The notes below the pieces were generated by a model. It was not told the DNA's origin. It did not search any database and was given only the letters and a program-made list of their open reading frames with translations. From positions 1,922,001-1,986,000 of the forward strand of contig NW_024467120.1 of NCBI RefSeq assembly GCF_017591425.1: a stretch of DNA of 64,000 nucleotides, read 5' to 3'. Every line of letters starts with the position of its first letter. Positions within the stretch are counted from its first letter, which is position 1. Positions 31,414 to 43,131 of the stretch are shown one piece after another. Source of the DNA: Ochotona curzoniae (lineage: Eukaryota; Chordata; Mammalia; Lagomorpha; Ochotonidae). A program made the translations under genes and the position numbers.

Positions 31414-32166
31414 TGGAGAGGTCCCATTGCAGGCAGAGGAGGCAGCCAGGAGGACAGGGGCACCACAGGGATGTGAGTCTGAGCAAAGAAAAAACATTAG
31501 GCAAATCGTTTCTGGAACCAAAGTCCCACACACCTATGACGCCCCTGGAAACAGAGCCTCTAATTTAACTAAACAGTACTTGGCCTCCTAATAACCAAAT
31601 GAGGTTCCTTTAATATATCAGTTGTGATGGAATTGGTGTCACAGGTACTTCAGGAACAAAAACACAAACAGAAAATGATGTTGAAGGAAAAGTTACAGAA
31701 AAATATCCTTGGCTCATATTTGCCCCCCAAGGTGAGCTGGTTGGTTCAGGCAGACCCAAGAAACACCAACTCTTGCTTGAGCTGAAATCTTTGATGGATG
31801 GAATTGTGTCTCCTCCTTCTCTCCGTGGCCCCATTTATATGCTGAAGACCTCACTCCCGGTAACTCAGAATGCCACTTTATCTAGAAATATTCTTTACAG
31901 CAGTAATCAAGTTCAATTGAGGTTGCAGGAAATCAGATAACTTCATGGAAGATAGAGACAGAGACCAACATGTATGCCAACAAGCCAAGAACACAAAGAA
32001 ATAGAACACATCCCCAGCTGTAGGCAGCGGCCTAGGTTGCCTTGCACCTGGGCAAGTGTTAACACAGCTGGGGGAAAAGGGGAAAAGCAGCCAATAGCTG
32101 ATGGGCATCCTGGGCCTGGTTAATGCCAGATTTATGTGAATTATACCAGTGTGTCAGCATAGTCAC
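31414..32166. other. Unassigned sequence
   Basis: Nothing recognised. It is purine-rich just after the inverted-repeat arm. Confidence 0.4.
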
Positions 32167-32214
32167 CTATTCTATTCTATTTTGTTCTATTCTATTCTAT
32201 GCTATTCTATTCTA
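32167..32214 (+). repeat. (TTCTA)n pentanucleotide microsatellite
   Basis: About nine imperfect TTCTA units, with TTTTG and TGCTA variants inside. Confidence 0.92.
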
Positions 32215-32228
32215 AATTTATTATATCT

Positions 32229-33062
32229 TAAGATATGTGGGGGGATTTGGTGCTACAGGCTCCAAGCCCAGCTCATGCTGATCTGCACATGTGTCATTTG
32301 GAGCCACATGCCCTCAGGTGGGTTCAGGCCAACTTGTACGAGTGCCATTTGGCACTGGGCACCCCATGTGCTCGCGGGCACAAGGACTGTGCATTAGAAA
32401 GGGGCAAGGGCATTAGAGGAGGCAGAATCACTGAAAGAGTATGTTGTAGGTAAGGAATGACTTTTGAGGGATTTCCATCCACAAGGCCACTGTACTTGCG
32501 GACTATGGAGTGCATGCATCAGAACTGGACCTCCTCTGTGGCTCAGATGGAGTGGTAGATGGCATATTCAGATGCACATGGAGGATATGGCAATCCACCG
32601 GAGCCTGCAGAGGACATCTGGTACCATAGCAGAGGATGGAGGGCATAATGAATTGGTCAACTACACCCTGCCAGGCATTGACAGTAAATATCTAGGAAAA
32701 TGGAGACTCTACCGTGAACTATGTCAGCCAACGGATCTTGGAAGGATTTTCTCATCCTTGGAGTGGTGATATTGACAGCATTTCAGAACTGTTGAAACCA
32801 CTTGAACAGAACTCTCAGAGCATGCTCCACACTGGGGACCCGGCAATGACATCGGATGGCCATTCCCCACTCTCAGCTAGTGAGGCATTTGGGAAGCTGG
32901 TGCAGCTTCTCCATTTGCCTAGCCTTTTCCCCACAGATACTAGAAGAAGAAAAGAAATTTAGAAACAATGGTCTCATCCATTTTCCCTTAATCTTTGTCC
33001 CTTTCCACCTTCATCAACTATGTGAGCATCATCAAAAATAAAATAAACATTAAAAAATAAAA
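32229..33062 (+). mobile_element. Unrecognised retroposon-like unit with A-rich tail
   Basis: A GC-moderate body is followed by an A-rich end rich in AATAAA-like steps (33033-33075), as seen in L1-mobilised sequences. I recognise no family, gene or clear target duplication. Frames of 82-101 aa inside have no domain. It could be a processed transcript copy or a lagomorph-specific repeat. Confidence 0.35.
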
Positions 33063-33084
33063 AGGAATAAAAAAAGCACAAATC

Positions 33085-33262
33085 AGCAGAAGCCAGGAGG
33101 CCCTGCACGTTCCTGACCCCTGCTGTTGTGGTCATCTGGTGGAGTGAACTATTGAATGAAAGATTCTCTCTCTCTCTCTCTCCCCCCCCCCCGCCTTCTC
33201 TCTCTCCTTCTCTGTAACTATGTCTTTCAAATAAATACATCAATGCTTAAAAATAAATAAAA
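33085..33262 (+). mobile_element. C-type SINE, 3' half
   Basis: It contains 'cagcagaagccaggaggccctg', 'gtggagtgaactattgaatgaaag', a (CT)n then C10 run (33163-33192), 'actatgtctttcaaataaatac' and an A-rich tail. Confidence 0.7.
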
Positions 33263-33508
33263 ATTGATAATGACATGGTATGTTTTTTCAAGTCCTCACA
33301 GTTTAATATTTTAGATTTGTAGTACCTGATATGTGGACCAGTCACATTTCAAAAATGAGGTAGCTGTGTTTGTCTCACGGCTAGCACATTGGTCAGTACA
33401 ATTCAGGTGCTTTCCTATGACTTCAAATCAGGGGGAGGTCTAAGATTTTAGAGGATAGGTATTTTTCTTTACACATCTTTTCTATTTCCATTGGGTTCCA
33501 TTGGTTCT

Positions 33509-33611
33509 ATGCTCTGATTCTTCTGTCTCAGCCCCTCTCTGTCGAGCTTTGTCCTCGTCTCCTGTGGGAGTCTGGCAGGATGGCCCTGTCCTAATGGGTG
33601 ACAACTCATTC
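33509..33611 (-). repeat. 103-bp inverted duplication, arm 2
   Basis: Reverse complement of 31311-31413 with two mismatches. The match stops abruptly at both ends. Confidence 0.95.
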
Positions 33612-34418
33612 TTCTTTCTCCCCCCATTGCATTATCATTGAGTTCAGTTCTCGCCCTTTATATGCATAGCTGTCTTCCTTTCCTCCCCTCTCTTCATCTC
33701 AAGGACATTGATTTTTTTTCCCCCTTCAGCTAAATAGCAATTCTTCAGTAAACAGAAGATGATATTGTGAGAAGCCTCCTGAAACCTCAGGGGAGGTTTG
33801 CCCACCTGCTGCTGTCATAACTAAGACGGGGAATTATATGTGCTTTGGAACACTGCTGTCTGAGTTGTTCTGTAATGAAGGCTTACATCTTACTTTCACA
33901 CACCCAGCATATAGCACAGAGCCCAGCACAAAACTTCTCACCACATGGCAGCCTGGTTCCTCTGGATTGAATGACTCAAACAATACTACAAATGAGATGA
34001 ATCAGCTAGGATAAGCCAAGGTGTCCATCAGAAGCTCTTCTTGGGCGTGACATGCCAACTTGCTGCCACACGCTGTTGATCATACAGACCTCCTTAGTCC
34101 AAAATCAAGGGAGACTGCAGAAGGTGTGACTGCCAGGAGGTGAGGCTTATCAGGGGTCGGCTTGGAGCTGGCTGCTACAGCTGATGTGGAGTGAGGAACG
34201 GAATACACAGCTCACAGTGTAAATCCCACATCCAGTCATCCTTGGCACATATGCCACTGACCTTAAGATACTACACAAGTTTAACTTGAATACTATTTGC
34301 TTTTAAATCTAATGTTCTACAGGAATCTAAAAGTCTTAGCAGGCTTTTGTGTGAATGTACTTGTAGTCAGAGGTAAGAATTTTGTTACCCTATGGTATAC
34401 AGGTATCTATCTACATAG
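33612..34418. other. Unassigned sequence
   Basis: Nothing recognised. Confidence 0.4.
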
Positions 34419-34773
34419 TGCTGGAGTCCAGCTCCAGCTGAGTTCAGAACTCAAGAAGGATGCATGGATGAGGCACAAAGATGAATGAGAAACAAAACAC
34501 TGTAATTCCAGGGTCATAATGGACCATGCGAGAAAGCTGTCTGCTTTATTTATACAGAAGCAGTCAAACTCTGGCTCAGACTTTTTACGTCATGGTCAAG
34601 TGGGTGTTTCCAAGGAGAATTCTGCCATTTGTTTCACCTTAAAGCAGGATGTTATCCATCCTGACCCTGTGGTCAGGAAGTTCTCACTAGATGGTGCATA
34701 TCAATCAGTAACACATTCCTACTACAATCCTCATCCTATAACTTGTCTTGAATCAGGTAAGGAAGGAAATGCA
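34419..34773 (-). mobile_element. Candidate ERV solo LTR, minus strand, 355 bp
   Basis: It begins TG and ends CA, and is flanked by acatag (34413-34418) and tcatag (34774-34779), a 6-bp duplication with one change as in ERV2. On the minus strand TATAAATAAA (plus 34545-34554) fuses a TATA box with a poly(A) signal. No internal viral sequence or second LTR follows. Confidence 0.55.
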
Positions 34774-36635
34774 TCATAGAAGGAGGGAGTTAAAGATCAA
34801 GAAAAGAGGAAATAGATTCCCAATACACCTGGGGACTTAACACCCTTGATTAGCATAAGGTCAGTGGGGGCAGCAATAATAAAAGGTTCTTTTGCTAAAA
34901 TGGTATCAGCAACATCAACTTCCAAGGTCACATTGATAGTAAAGACCAACTTCGCAGAGGCAGACAATGGCTAAATAGATTACATAAATCCCAATGGAGT
35001 TGTCCGGGTGTCCATGCATAGGGAGATGAAAATATGAAAATACCTTCAGGTGGATGCAGAGACATTTTGCCCTGCCATGCAGCGGGAAATTCCTTGCAGC
35101 CCTGTCTGCAATGGAACAATACTCTTTACACCTTCGTGTCTTCTACACCCACATCACGGACCTCAGCAACATAGAATATGCGAAACAAAACTCATCAAAT
35201 GAGACTATAATATAATGGGTGTCTAGGGCCTCTGTCCTTCCGGATCTTCTTACAAGCACAGTTTGTCTATGGCTAAAAAGCTGTATTCTATCAGGAAAAT
35301 GTGTTTGACCATGGATTACATGATTTATATATGTATATAAAATGCATGCAAGCATTTTTGTAAAGCATGAGATCTGAAAATGCACAGAAATTCTAGTTTC
35401 TCTTTCTATCAATCCCATTTGGTAAAACTCATTTTGCAAATCATTGCCTTCAACAAAATTCTCTTGCACATATTCAGTTGCACTGCCTGATGGGACATGG
35501 ATGACGGAGTTAGGACAGGACGGGCAAAGAACAGGGTTCTCTCTTGTACCTGTTCCTGCTTCGATCAGCATAGACACCAGCGAGTGCCAGGCTGAGCAGG
35601 TGGGTGGGATTCTGATGTCCGTTAGATTTCTGGAATATAAATGTATGCCTGATGCGCAGAAATGGGCCCAGAAGGAGACTAGTTATAAAGGGGGAGAGTA
35701 CAGAGCCTTACAAGGGGAATTCTGAGTAAAGGGCAGGGGCACTGGGGGAGGTGGATGTTGAGAAGAGGAGAGAGCTAAGTGTGGCCTGGTAGAGCCGGTT
35801 ACGCCAAGTCCAAGTAGTTTTACTGTGAAGTTCCTGATGATAGAATGCAAAGCACGGGCAGAAACACTCTCACTCTTACTTTGAATGTTACCTGGAAAGA
35901 TTAAAAAAGGTCTGGTGTGAGTGGATAGACCCTATAGGATCTGAGCTGGGAAGTCAGAGCTCAGCCACGACAAGGTCAGAGTGCAGTTAAGACCACAGAA
36001 AGGCACAGGAGTCTCCATTTTCATGTACCTACACCAGAGCTCGTCTCTCCCTTTGCAAGGGTCACCAATACCAAGGCCTTTGGTGGAGGAGGACCCCATT
36101 TTCATAGATAAGGATCCCAAAGGCAGTAGGAGAAAAACTTGTCACTGCTGAGAGACACCCTAGTGGAAATTTCCAGCTTGAGGTTATGATGTGATCCTGG
36201 CTTGGCCAATAATGAAGTCATAAACAACCAGAACTGATCTTGTGTACACATGGCAACCTCCCTAGAGATCTTCAGGGGAAAAAAAAATCTGGGAAAAGAA
36301 CCCTGGAAACAATTACAGTTCTTGCTGCTGACCCCAGAGTATTTGTTCAACTATGGTTTTATTTCCTTGAGCAAGTGAGACTGAGTCACTCCTGTCAGAC
36401 ATGCCGGGCCACCTCGCCACAGCCAATATGTAAGGTTCGAGGACAGTATCGTGGAGGCAGAGTGACAATCAGGTAATCTGCTCCTTCCCAAGACAGATGA
36501 CAGAGTGGTAGTTGGTGCCATCATTTCCCTTTGGAACATCCAGGAAACATCTGTAGGAGAAACAATCCTTTGTTTTGGCAAAAGAGCTGGAGTCATTGGC
36601 TATGGATACTGACCTGCTGTCATGCTCATTCTTTC
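34774..36635. other. 1.9-kb unassigned sequence
   Basis: No family was recognised. The 144-aa minus frame at 35143-35577 has no recognisable domain and is not supported by any splice or promoter pattern. Confidence 0.35.
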
Positions 36636-36650
36636 ATTCTTGTCTTCTTT

Positions 36651-36999
36651 TTTTTTTTTTTTAATTTTTTTTTAAAGATTTATTTTTATTATTTTTTCAT
36701 TGGAAAGGCGGATATACAGAGAGGAGAGACAGAGAGGAAGATCTTCCGTCCGATGATTCACTCCCCAAGTGAGCGCAACGGGCCGATACTATGCCGATCC
36801 AAAGCCAGGAGACTCTTCCCGGTCTCCCACGCGGGTGCAGGGTTCCCAAAGCTTTGGGCCGTCCTCGACTGCTTTCCCAGGCCACAGGCAGGGAGCTGGA
36901 AGGGAAGCGGGGCTGCCGGGATTAGAACTGGCGCCCATATGGGATCCCGGGCGTGCAAGGCGAGGACCTTTAACCACTTGCGCCACCGCGCCGGGCCCG
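36651..36999 (-). mobile_element. Young C-type SINE with 15-bp duplication
   Basis: It closely matches the copy at 9932. It is flanked by attcttgtcttcttt at 36636-36650 and 37000-37014. The long T-run is its poly(A) tail. A 118-aa frame crossing it is SINE-derived, not a gene. Confidence 0.95.
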
Positions 37000-37139
37000 A
37001 TTCTTGTCTTCTTTCCACTGACCCCTCAGTAAACACAGGCAGAAAGAAAAAGTAGCTCAAATCCATACTGCCAAAGAGACTGGCAAAGGAAATGGCAGCA
37101 TGCAAAAGATGCAAACCAAAGCTGGGACCTGGAAGGTGG

Positions 37140-37640
37140 GTATGTCACTGACACACCCCGGAATGCCCTAAGTGGAAACTACTGATGGCTGCCCAGGGCA
37201 CTGGAGATGAGGGGCTGGTCTGCTCCGGACCCAGCAGGTCTCCCAGGCTTCAGCCTGGAACAGGAGGGGCCACAGGAGCCAGTTACATCACCGGCCTGGC
37301 GGGATTCCAGTTGACCAATGGCACACCTGAATGGACATTCCTTACATAGGTTAGGCACAGACAGCCCCTTTGCCCTCCCACGTGTCTAGAGGGGTATAAA
37401 ACTCCTCCACACGTATCTCAGATGCCCTTTTCGCGTCCCTCTTCCTTCCCCTCTGCGCGAAGGGTGCCCAGGAGTGGATTTTCCAATAAAGCTTCCATCT
37501 CAACTCTGAACAACTTGCCGATATTATTCCACCAGTGGGCGGGCAGTCGGTGGCCATCATCTATCAACTGCTGCAAAGGAAGCCACAAAACCAAACTGTT
37601 CTTGGCATCCCAAACAATCCTTGAAACCCCGAAGCAGTTG
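37140..37640 (+). mobile_element. Candidate LTR (ERV1-like layout), ends uncertain
   Basis: In order: a CCAAT box (about 37314), TATAAAA (37395-37401), a CT-rich leader, and AATAAA (37485-37490) followed by AGCTTCC. This is a U3-R layout typical of retroviral LTRs. I cannot fix TG/CA ends or a duplication. A cellular promoter plus first exon is a less likely alternative. Confidence 0.45.
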
Positions 37641-37754
37641 AGGTTCAGGGCCCTCAAATGGTAAGGAAGACAGGAGAATTGGTTGAGAGACAAATTGTAT
37701 AAAGGGTCTTAAACATCTTTATGGAAAACGTTCATTATAAAAAAAAACTCATCA

Positions 37755-38145
37755 ATTTCAGTTTTTTGGACCCAAAATAAATTGATCTTTAGTTCTATTT
37801 TTCATAAACTTTTTTTTAAAGATTTATTTTTTGTTTTTATTGGAAAGGCGGATATACAGAGAGGAGAGACAGAGAGGAAGATCTTCGGTCCGATGATTCA
37901 CTTCCCAAGCAACCGCAACGGCTGGAGCGTCTCCCATGCAGATGCAAGGTCCCAAGGCTTTGGGCTGTCCTTGACTGCTTTCCCAGGCCACAGGCAGGGA
38001 GCTGGATGGGAAGCGGGGCAGCCAGGTTTAGAACCAGCGCCCATATGGGATCCTGGTGCGTGCAAGGTGAGGACCTTAACCACTGCGCCATTGTACCAGG
38101 CCCCTATTTTCCATAAACTTTTGAAAGTATCCTTGTAGCATTTAG
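37755..38145 (+). mobile_element. Ancient AT-rich repeat fragment interrupted by a SINE
   Basis: The left part (37755-37813) matches the fragment at 25525-25600. The right part (38104-38145, 'ataaacttttgaaagtatccttgtag') continues the same remembered order. Confidence 0.45.
37814..38103 (-). mobile_element. Young C-type SINE, slightly shortened
   Basis: It is flanked by a 19-bp duplication with one mismatch (37795-37813 and 38104-38122). Compared with the copy at 9932 it lacks a short part around the 'gatactatgccgatcc' block. Confidence 0.92.
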
Positions 38146-39054
38146 AGCCCCAGCTCATGTCGCCTGTTTCACACACACTCAGAGAAGATGGGACGTTTAA
38201 AGAACTTAAGCAGGTGACCTTGGAGACTCCAAAGGAAAAGGAGCAGAGCAGAAGCCTTAACTCCAAAAGGAACTCACGCCCAGGACACCAAGACCCCTAA
38301 CTTTTCCTCTACCTTCACTGATGGAAAGTCAGCAGCCAAGACAGAGGGTTAGAATTGTGCAATGCACAATGGCAGTCCCAAGAGGTTGCTTAAACTTAAG
38401 AGAAGTGAAAGATAATACTGAAGTCACTTTTCAGTCACACCACACTTAAGCACTTTCCAACACAACAACCACAACACAACGACCAGTGGCAATCATACTG
38501 AACAGCGTTGAAATTGAAATTTTCCATTGGGCAGTGAGGTCCTATTGGCCAACATGGATAACTGCTGATTAGCTACAGTGACATTCAACAGCTAACAAGC
38601 CCCACCCATGCACCTGGAGCACCCCATTTGGGAATTTAGTGTCACATTCACAAGCGTAAAATAACAAATTAGATTTACCAAACATTTAGGGAAAGTCTCC
38701 ATTGGGACAAACAAAAGGAGATAATATATTGTATATTGTATCCTTGGTAGAAAAAATAAGAAAAAAATTAAGAGAAAAGAAACCACAACAGGTGAATGAA
38801 AACACTAAATGGGCTTGATGGCAAAGTTTTTGAAAAGCCAAACAGAGAAGAGTTGAAGGCAGAAGGGAATGTTTCAGGTGTTAACACATCAGGTCTTAAG
38901 ATTTTTTTCTTTCAATAAAAAGGAGTTCTGGAGAAAAGAGAATCAAAAAAGGGGAAAGTGGTGAATTTATCATAGAGTAATAGAATAAAATTTCCCAGAA
39001 CTTTCAGGTGAAAGGGAACCACTAACTGTATATCACTATAAATGCACATTTTTT
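38146..39054. other. Unassigned sequence
   Basis: Nothing recognised. AT-rich in the 38640-39050 part. Confidence 0.4.
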
Positions 39055-39318
39055 TTGAACATTTATAAGAAGATTTATGTAGGAGAGTGAGAGAAAGATC
39101 TTCCATTCAGTGGTTCATTTCCCCGAATGCTTGCAACAGCTGAGGCCGGGCCGGACTAGAGCCATGAGCCTGGAACTCAGTCCAGGTATCTCATGTGGGC
39201 GGCAGGGCCTCAAGTAACTGAGCAATCATCTACTGCTTCCACAGCACCTTAGCAGGGAGTTAGACCAAAAGTAGAATAACCAAGACTTGCGTGTGCACTC
39301 TGTTAAAGAATGCAGCAC
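39055..39318 (-). mobile_element. C-type SINE, diverged, minus strand
   Basis: It contains 'agaaagatcttccattcagtggttcatttcccc', 'gccatgagcctggaactcagtccagg' and 'gcagggagttagaccaaaagtagaata'. Confidence 0.7.
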
Positions 39319-39449
39319 CCCGGTACAATGGTATAGCCTGCTGCATTGCTGAGCCTGCCTCACATCATGAGCATCGTTAACACTGGAGATTAAAAAGGAG
39401 AACTCCAGATCTTGCTGAAAGCAACCAAATCGTGAACAAAGGATGATAC

Positions 39450-39884
39450 ATTGGAGTATAATATGATTTGAATACATTTTACCCCTCGTTTCATACAAAT
39501 ATTTAAACCCCAATGTCATAAGTTAATGGTACTGAAATAGTGGACTGTTTCACCCCATTACACTGTTTAGAGGGTGGGTCTAGTTGACAGTCAGTAGGTC
39601 ATTAAAACTATGACCTTAGAGAAGGCTACAAGTGAAAGTCTGAGTGGTGCCCGGTCTCTCTCCCTCCCTCCCTCCCTCTCTTCCCACATCACCCTCTCAC
39701 TCTTCTCTCTCTGTTTGCTGGCTCATCCAGAGACCTTTCCTCTGAGCCAATGCCACTCACAACCCTCACCAGATGCCCAGTCAATAAGACTGCCTGACCT
39801 TGAACTGGACTCTCCAAGTCTGAGAATTAAACAAATCCCTGCTATTTTGTCTTTTGTTGTGGTAATGAATAGCTGACTAGCACA
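39450..39884 (+). mobile_element. MaLR-type LTR (MST/MLT1-like)
   Basis: It has the order 'gagggtgggtctagttgac', a (CTCC)n stretch at 39660-39680, 'ctctgagccaatgccactcacaaccctcaccagatgcc', 'gaattaaacaaatccctgctattttgtc' and 'tagctgactagcaca'. This matches the ERVL-MaLR LTR plan. Confidence 0.65.
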
Positions 39885-42800
39885 GCTGGCCAGCGTTACT
39901 GATGGACTAACGTCATCAAAATGTTATACTGATAGCTGGAAGGCGGCAGAGTTTTAAAACACTAAGGAGCAAAGGAGTTGTCACTAAAACTTCATACCCA
40001 AACTTAAAATCAAAGATTGGAATAGAATAAATATCCCCATGTATTCCAATAGACCAGAATTTTACATCTTATGTCAATTTGGGCAGGAAAAAGGGGATTC
40101 ATCCAAATGGAAGAATTTAACTGTTTATCCATTAGAAATATGCAAGACAGTTTTCTGGGTGGCCTTGGGAGGAACCAGTCAGTTCTTGTTCCTTCCTTGC
40201 TGTGGTTGTCAGGAATGATTAGCAAACGTGCTTGGGGTGCAATATCCTGAGACAGGGGAGGATGATCACAGTGGCCAGGGCTCTGTAAATAAATCCTTAA
40301 AAAAGCAACACCTTCTAGAGTTCAATATCAGAGACCATCTTCTGCAGTGACGGGCAAGCTCCGAGCTCATTGGTTAGCAAACAGTGTGAAGATCGGGTGT
40401 CCTGAGATGAAGAATCACAGGTCCTTCTGGATACCCTCTGCAAGGAGACTGGCAGACACTCAGGGCTGGATAATCAATGCGAGATGGGCATGAGGCCAGT
40501 GAGATCTATAACAATGTGGAGGTATCTAGAGCCTGAAATAAGACTGGCCTAGGAAAGGAGCTGCAGGGCCCCTGGGGAAAATGCTGATGCAAATCAGGCA
40601 GAACTGGCCTATATAAAGAACGCTGGTGGCAATGTTTAACTGTTCTCCCATATTCTCATTGGACATCGAACATAGCTGAGGACTGCAGAAATGGCTCTAT
40701 AAGATCCCATCAGTAGATAGCATCTGTACAATGAATGCTGTCATGCCCTTGCTAGACTAATGACCCCATGCCAATCAGATTACTCTGAAAAAGTCACATT
40801 CAAATTACAATAGTCAACATTGTTCTTGTTACTATTATTATCCCATCCATTATAGTCTTGACACGTTGTTTATAGTGTGTGTGTGTATTTCAGATTGTTA
40901 AAATTGCACATGCAGTGCTGGCTGCTAGACGTCTGGAGGTTGTGTCTTCTGAACCGATGCCAGATTCCCACAGAACAAATCACCACCACTGTAAGATTTT
41001 CGACACTCGTGTGCATAATCCTCTATGGTTACCACAATCATGATGAGGGTTAGCCTCATCTGATCTAAATCTTGCATCCTTTCAGAGCAGCTTCTCCCAT
41101 GAGAAGCTCGTGGTGGTCTGATGGGAACAGTTGCTACAACCCTCTGCCTCATACAGTAAGAGAATTGCTTAGCTGGAAAAAAGAATATAACAGTATCAAG
41201 ATTTTACATACTTATCGCTTCTGTTGGGTGGCCTCATCATTCACAACTGCCTGAGGATGCAGACAAGCAAATAGGAAAGGGCCACCCATATTGAGGGGAG
41301 AGAAGACTTGGGCCCATTGTCCTCATTGGCTTCACACGGCTCTTGGCTCTCATTTAACATGCTTTCAGTGTTTGATCATACTGTAATCAGCTCCTTCATC
41401 GCTTGCCTCTTTAAAATTGTTTTCCCAACCGTAGTGGTCCCTGAGCCTTTCCTCGCAGGTCTGACCCCTTCCTCGCAGGTCTGACCCCTTCCCCAAGGCC
41501 TTTCATCCTACTTTTCTTTTTCCCTGCCTCTTCCCAATTGTGTCTCTCTGCTTTGCTGAGTGCATGCATTAAGCTAACTAGAATGTTGAACTGTCTTGTC
41601 TTGCACCTCTACAACCAGTTCCAGGCGTTTCTTTGGCTTTAGGTCTTCTTTATCTCATTGCTGAAGGAAGAACATTCTAACAAGACATCTCTAATCAGAC
41701 ATTCACCCCAAGTTGACTGGCTCAATCCTCTCACCCACTCTTTTTGTTTGTTTGTTTTGCTATCTCCTGCTTGGTGGTTCTAAACAAAAATTGAATCCCT
41801 CTTAAGGAACTTGGATAAAAGTGTAACTTTAGCACCAATGAACTGACTGGGTTCCATTCAGAGGTAAAGTCCCAAGTCAAGATATAAACTATTTCTATAC
41901 TACATAAGTAGACAATAAAACAACACAGGCTTTGGACAACAAAAACATCAGCCAGTTGGGGGGGGGGGCGCGGCAACAGCAGAGGAAAATAATCTGTCTT
42001 GCTCTTGGGGACCTTTACAAGTACAGGGTAAGACCCAGACACAATCAACACTTATCTACCAGTAGAACCCACTCTAGTGCTCCTGGAAGTCAGATGCCTG
42101 CCAGAGACCAGGAGACTGGATGCCCGTTCAGCCTGGGGAGTGGAGCCAGGCGCAGAATAGATTGTTACAACGTTTCCTCAGTGCACAGCAAGGAGGATCA
42201 GTGGGTTCCATCTTTGGAAATGGTCAAAGACCTTTAAGCTCCTACTCTTGGTCCGGAAGGAGTTTTAAACAATCCACATCAGCTTGAGACGGCAGAGACT
42301 TTGTGAGCTGCTGGGCCGTTGAGCAGATCCCCGTGTTGGTTGTTTTTCTGATGCTCTGTTTTCTCTTTGTGATTAGCAGCAAAAGCCTTAAAGACAAAAG
42401 GCCTTTTTTGTTTGTCTTTGGGGAGCGTGAAGGAAGCTAAAGGATTAAAACAGCTTCTGAAAGAGATGTAAGGGGTGTACTCCTGGAGACTGCTGTGGGA
42501 GAATGAAAGCATGGGGGTGGCACTGGATTCTAGGAAAAGTCCCAGAGCTGCGTAAAAGCTGCAGCTCAGGTTCCAGCAAACTGGCCACAGGACACGTGAT
42601 GGCACCACATCCTACAGTACTGCATGAAAAGCACGGCTCCCCCTCTGCTTCTTATTGCTTCTCTAATAGAACTGCTTTGGGCTGGCAGATCATCTGATGT
42701 CAGCTAGTGCCATAAAAACGCTGCCGAGGCCCACATTCACCCACCCCTCCCAGTCTGTGTCTGTAAGGCACAGAATGCTGTAAAACCACCAAATGGCTCC

Positions 42801-42976
42801 TTAAAGCCAAGGGTGGTTGGTAACCTGCCCAAGGCTAAGGCAAACCCTTCATCTTCATAACAAATTCATTGAGTATACAGAGTGCCTAGGTACACAATAG
42901 GCTCTAAGATTACAAGAGGGCCTTAGAGCCCTCTTAAAAAAGAAATATAAACCACAGAGTATTTTAATTGAAAAGT
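39885..42976. other. 3.1-kb stretch, mostly unassigned
   Basis: It holds a 20-bp perfect tandem duplication at 41451-41490 (cctcgcaggtctgacccctt twice) and an 11-G run at 41958-41968. No family or gene was recognised. Confidence 0.4.
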
Positions 42977-43131
42977 TGCATGGTGTAATGCGTAGAAACA
43001 CTGGTTCCTGGAACCAGTCTACCAGTATTGGAATCCAAGATTTGACCTTTGTGAGCTCTGATGTAGGATTTGTTACTTGATTCTTCTGTGACTTGGTCTC
43101 CTCAATCATTTAATGGGGACAGTACTTGGAC
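42977..43131 (+). mobile_element. MIR SINE fossil
   Basis: The MIR left arm and core: 'tggtgtaatgcgtagaaacactggttcctggaacc', 'tgtgacttggtctcctcaatcatttaatggggacagtac'. Confidence 0.75.

Noticed and set aside
35143..35577. 144-codon minus frame as a candidate exon
   Set aside because: No recognisable domain, no repeat-independent support, and no acceptor/donor pair that decides its ends.
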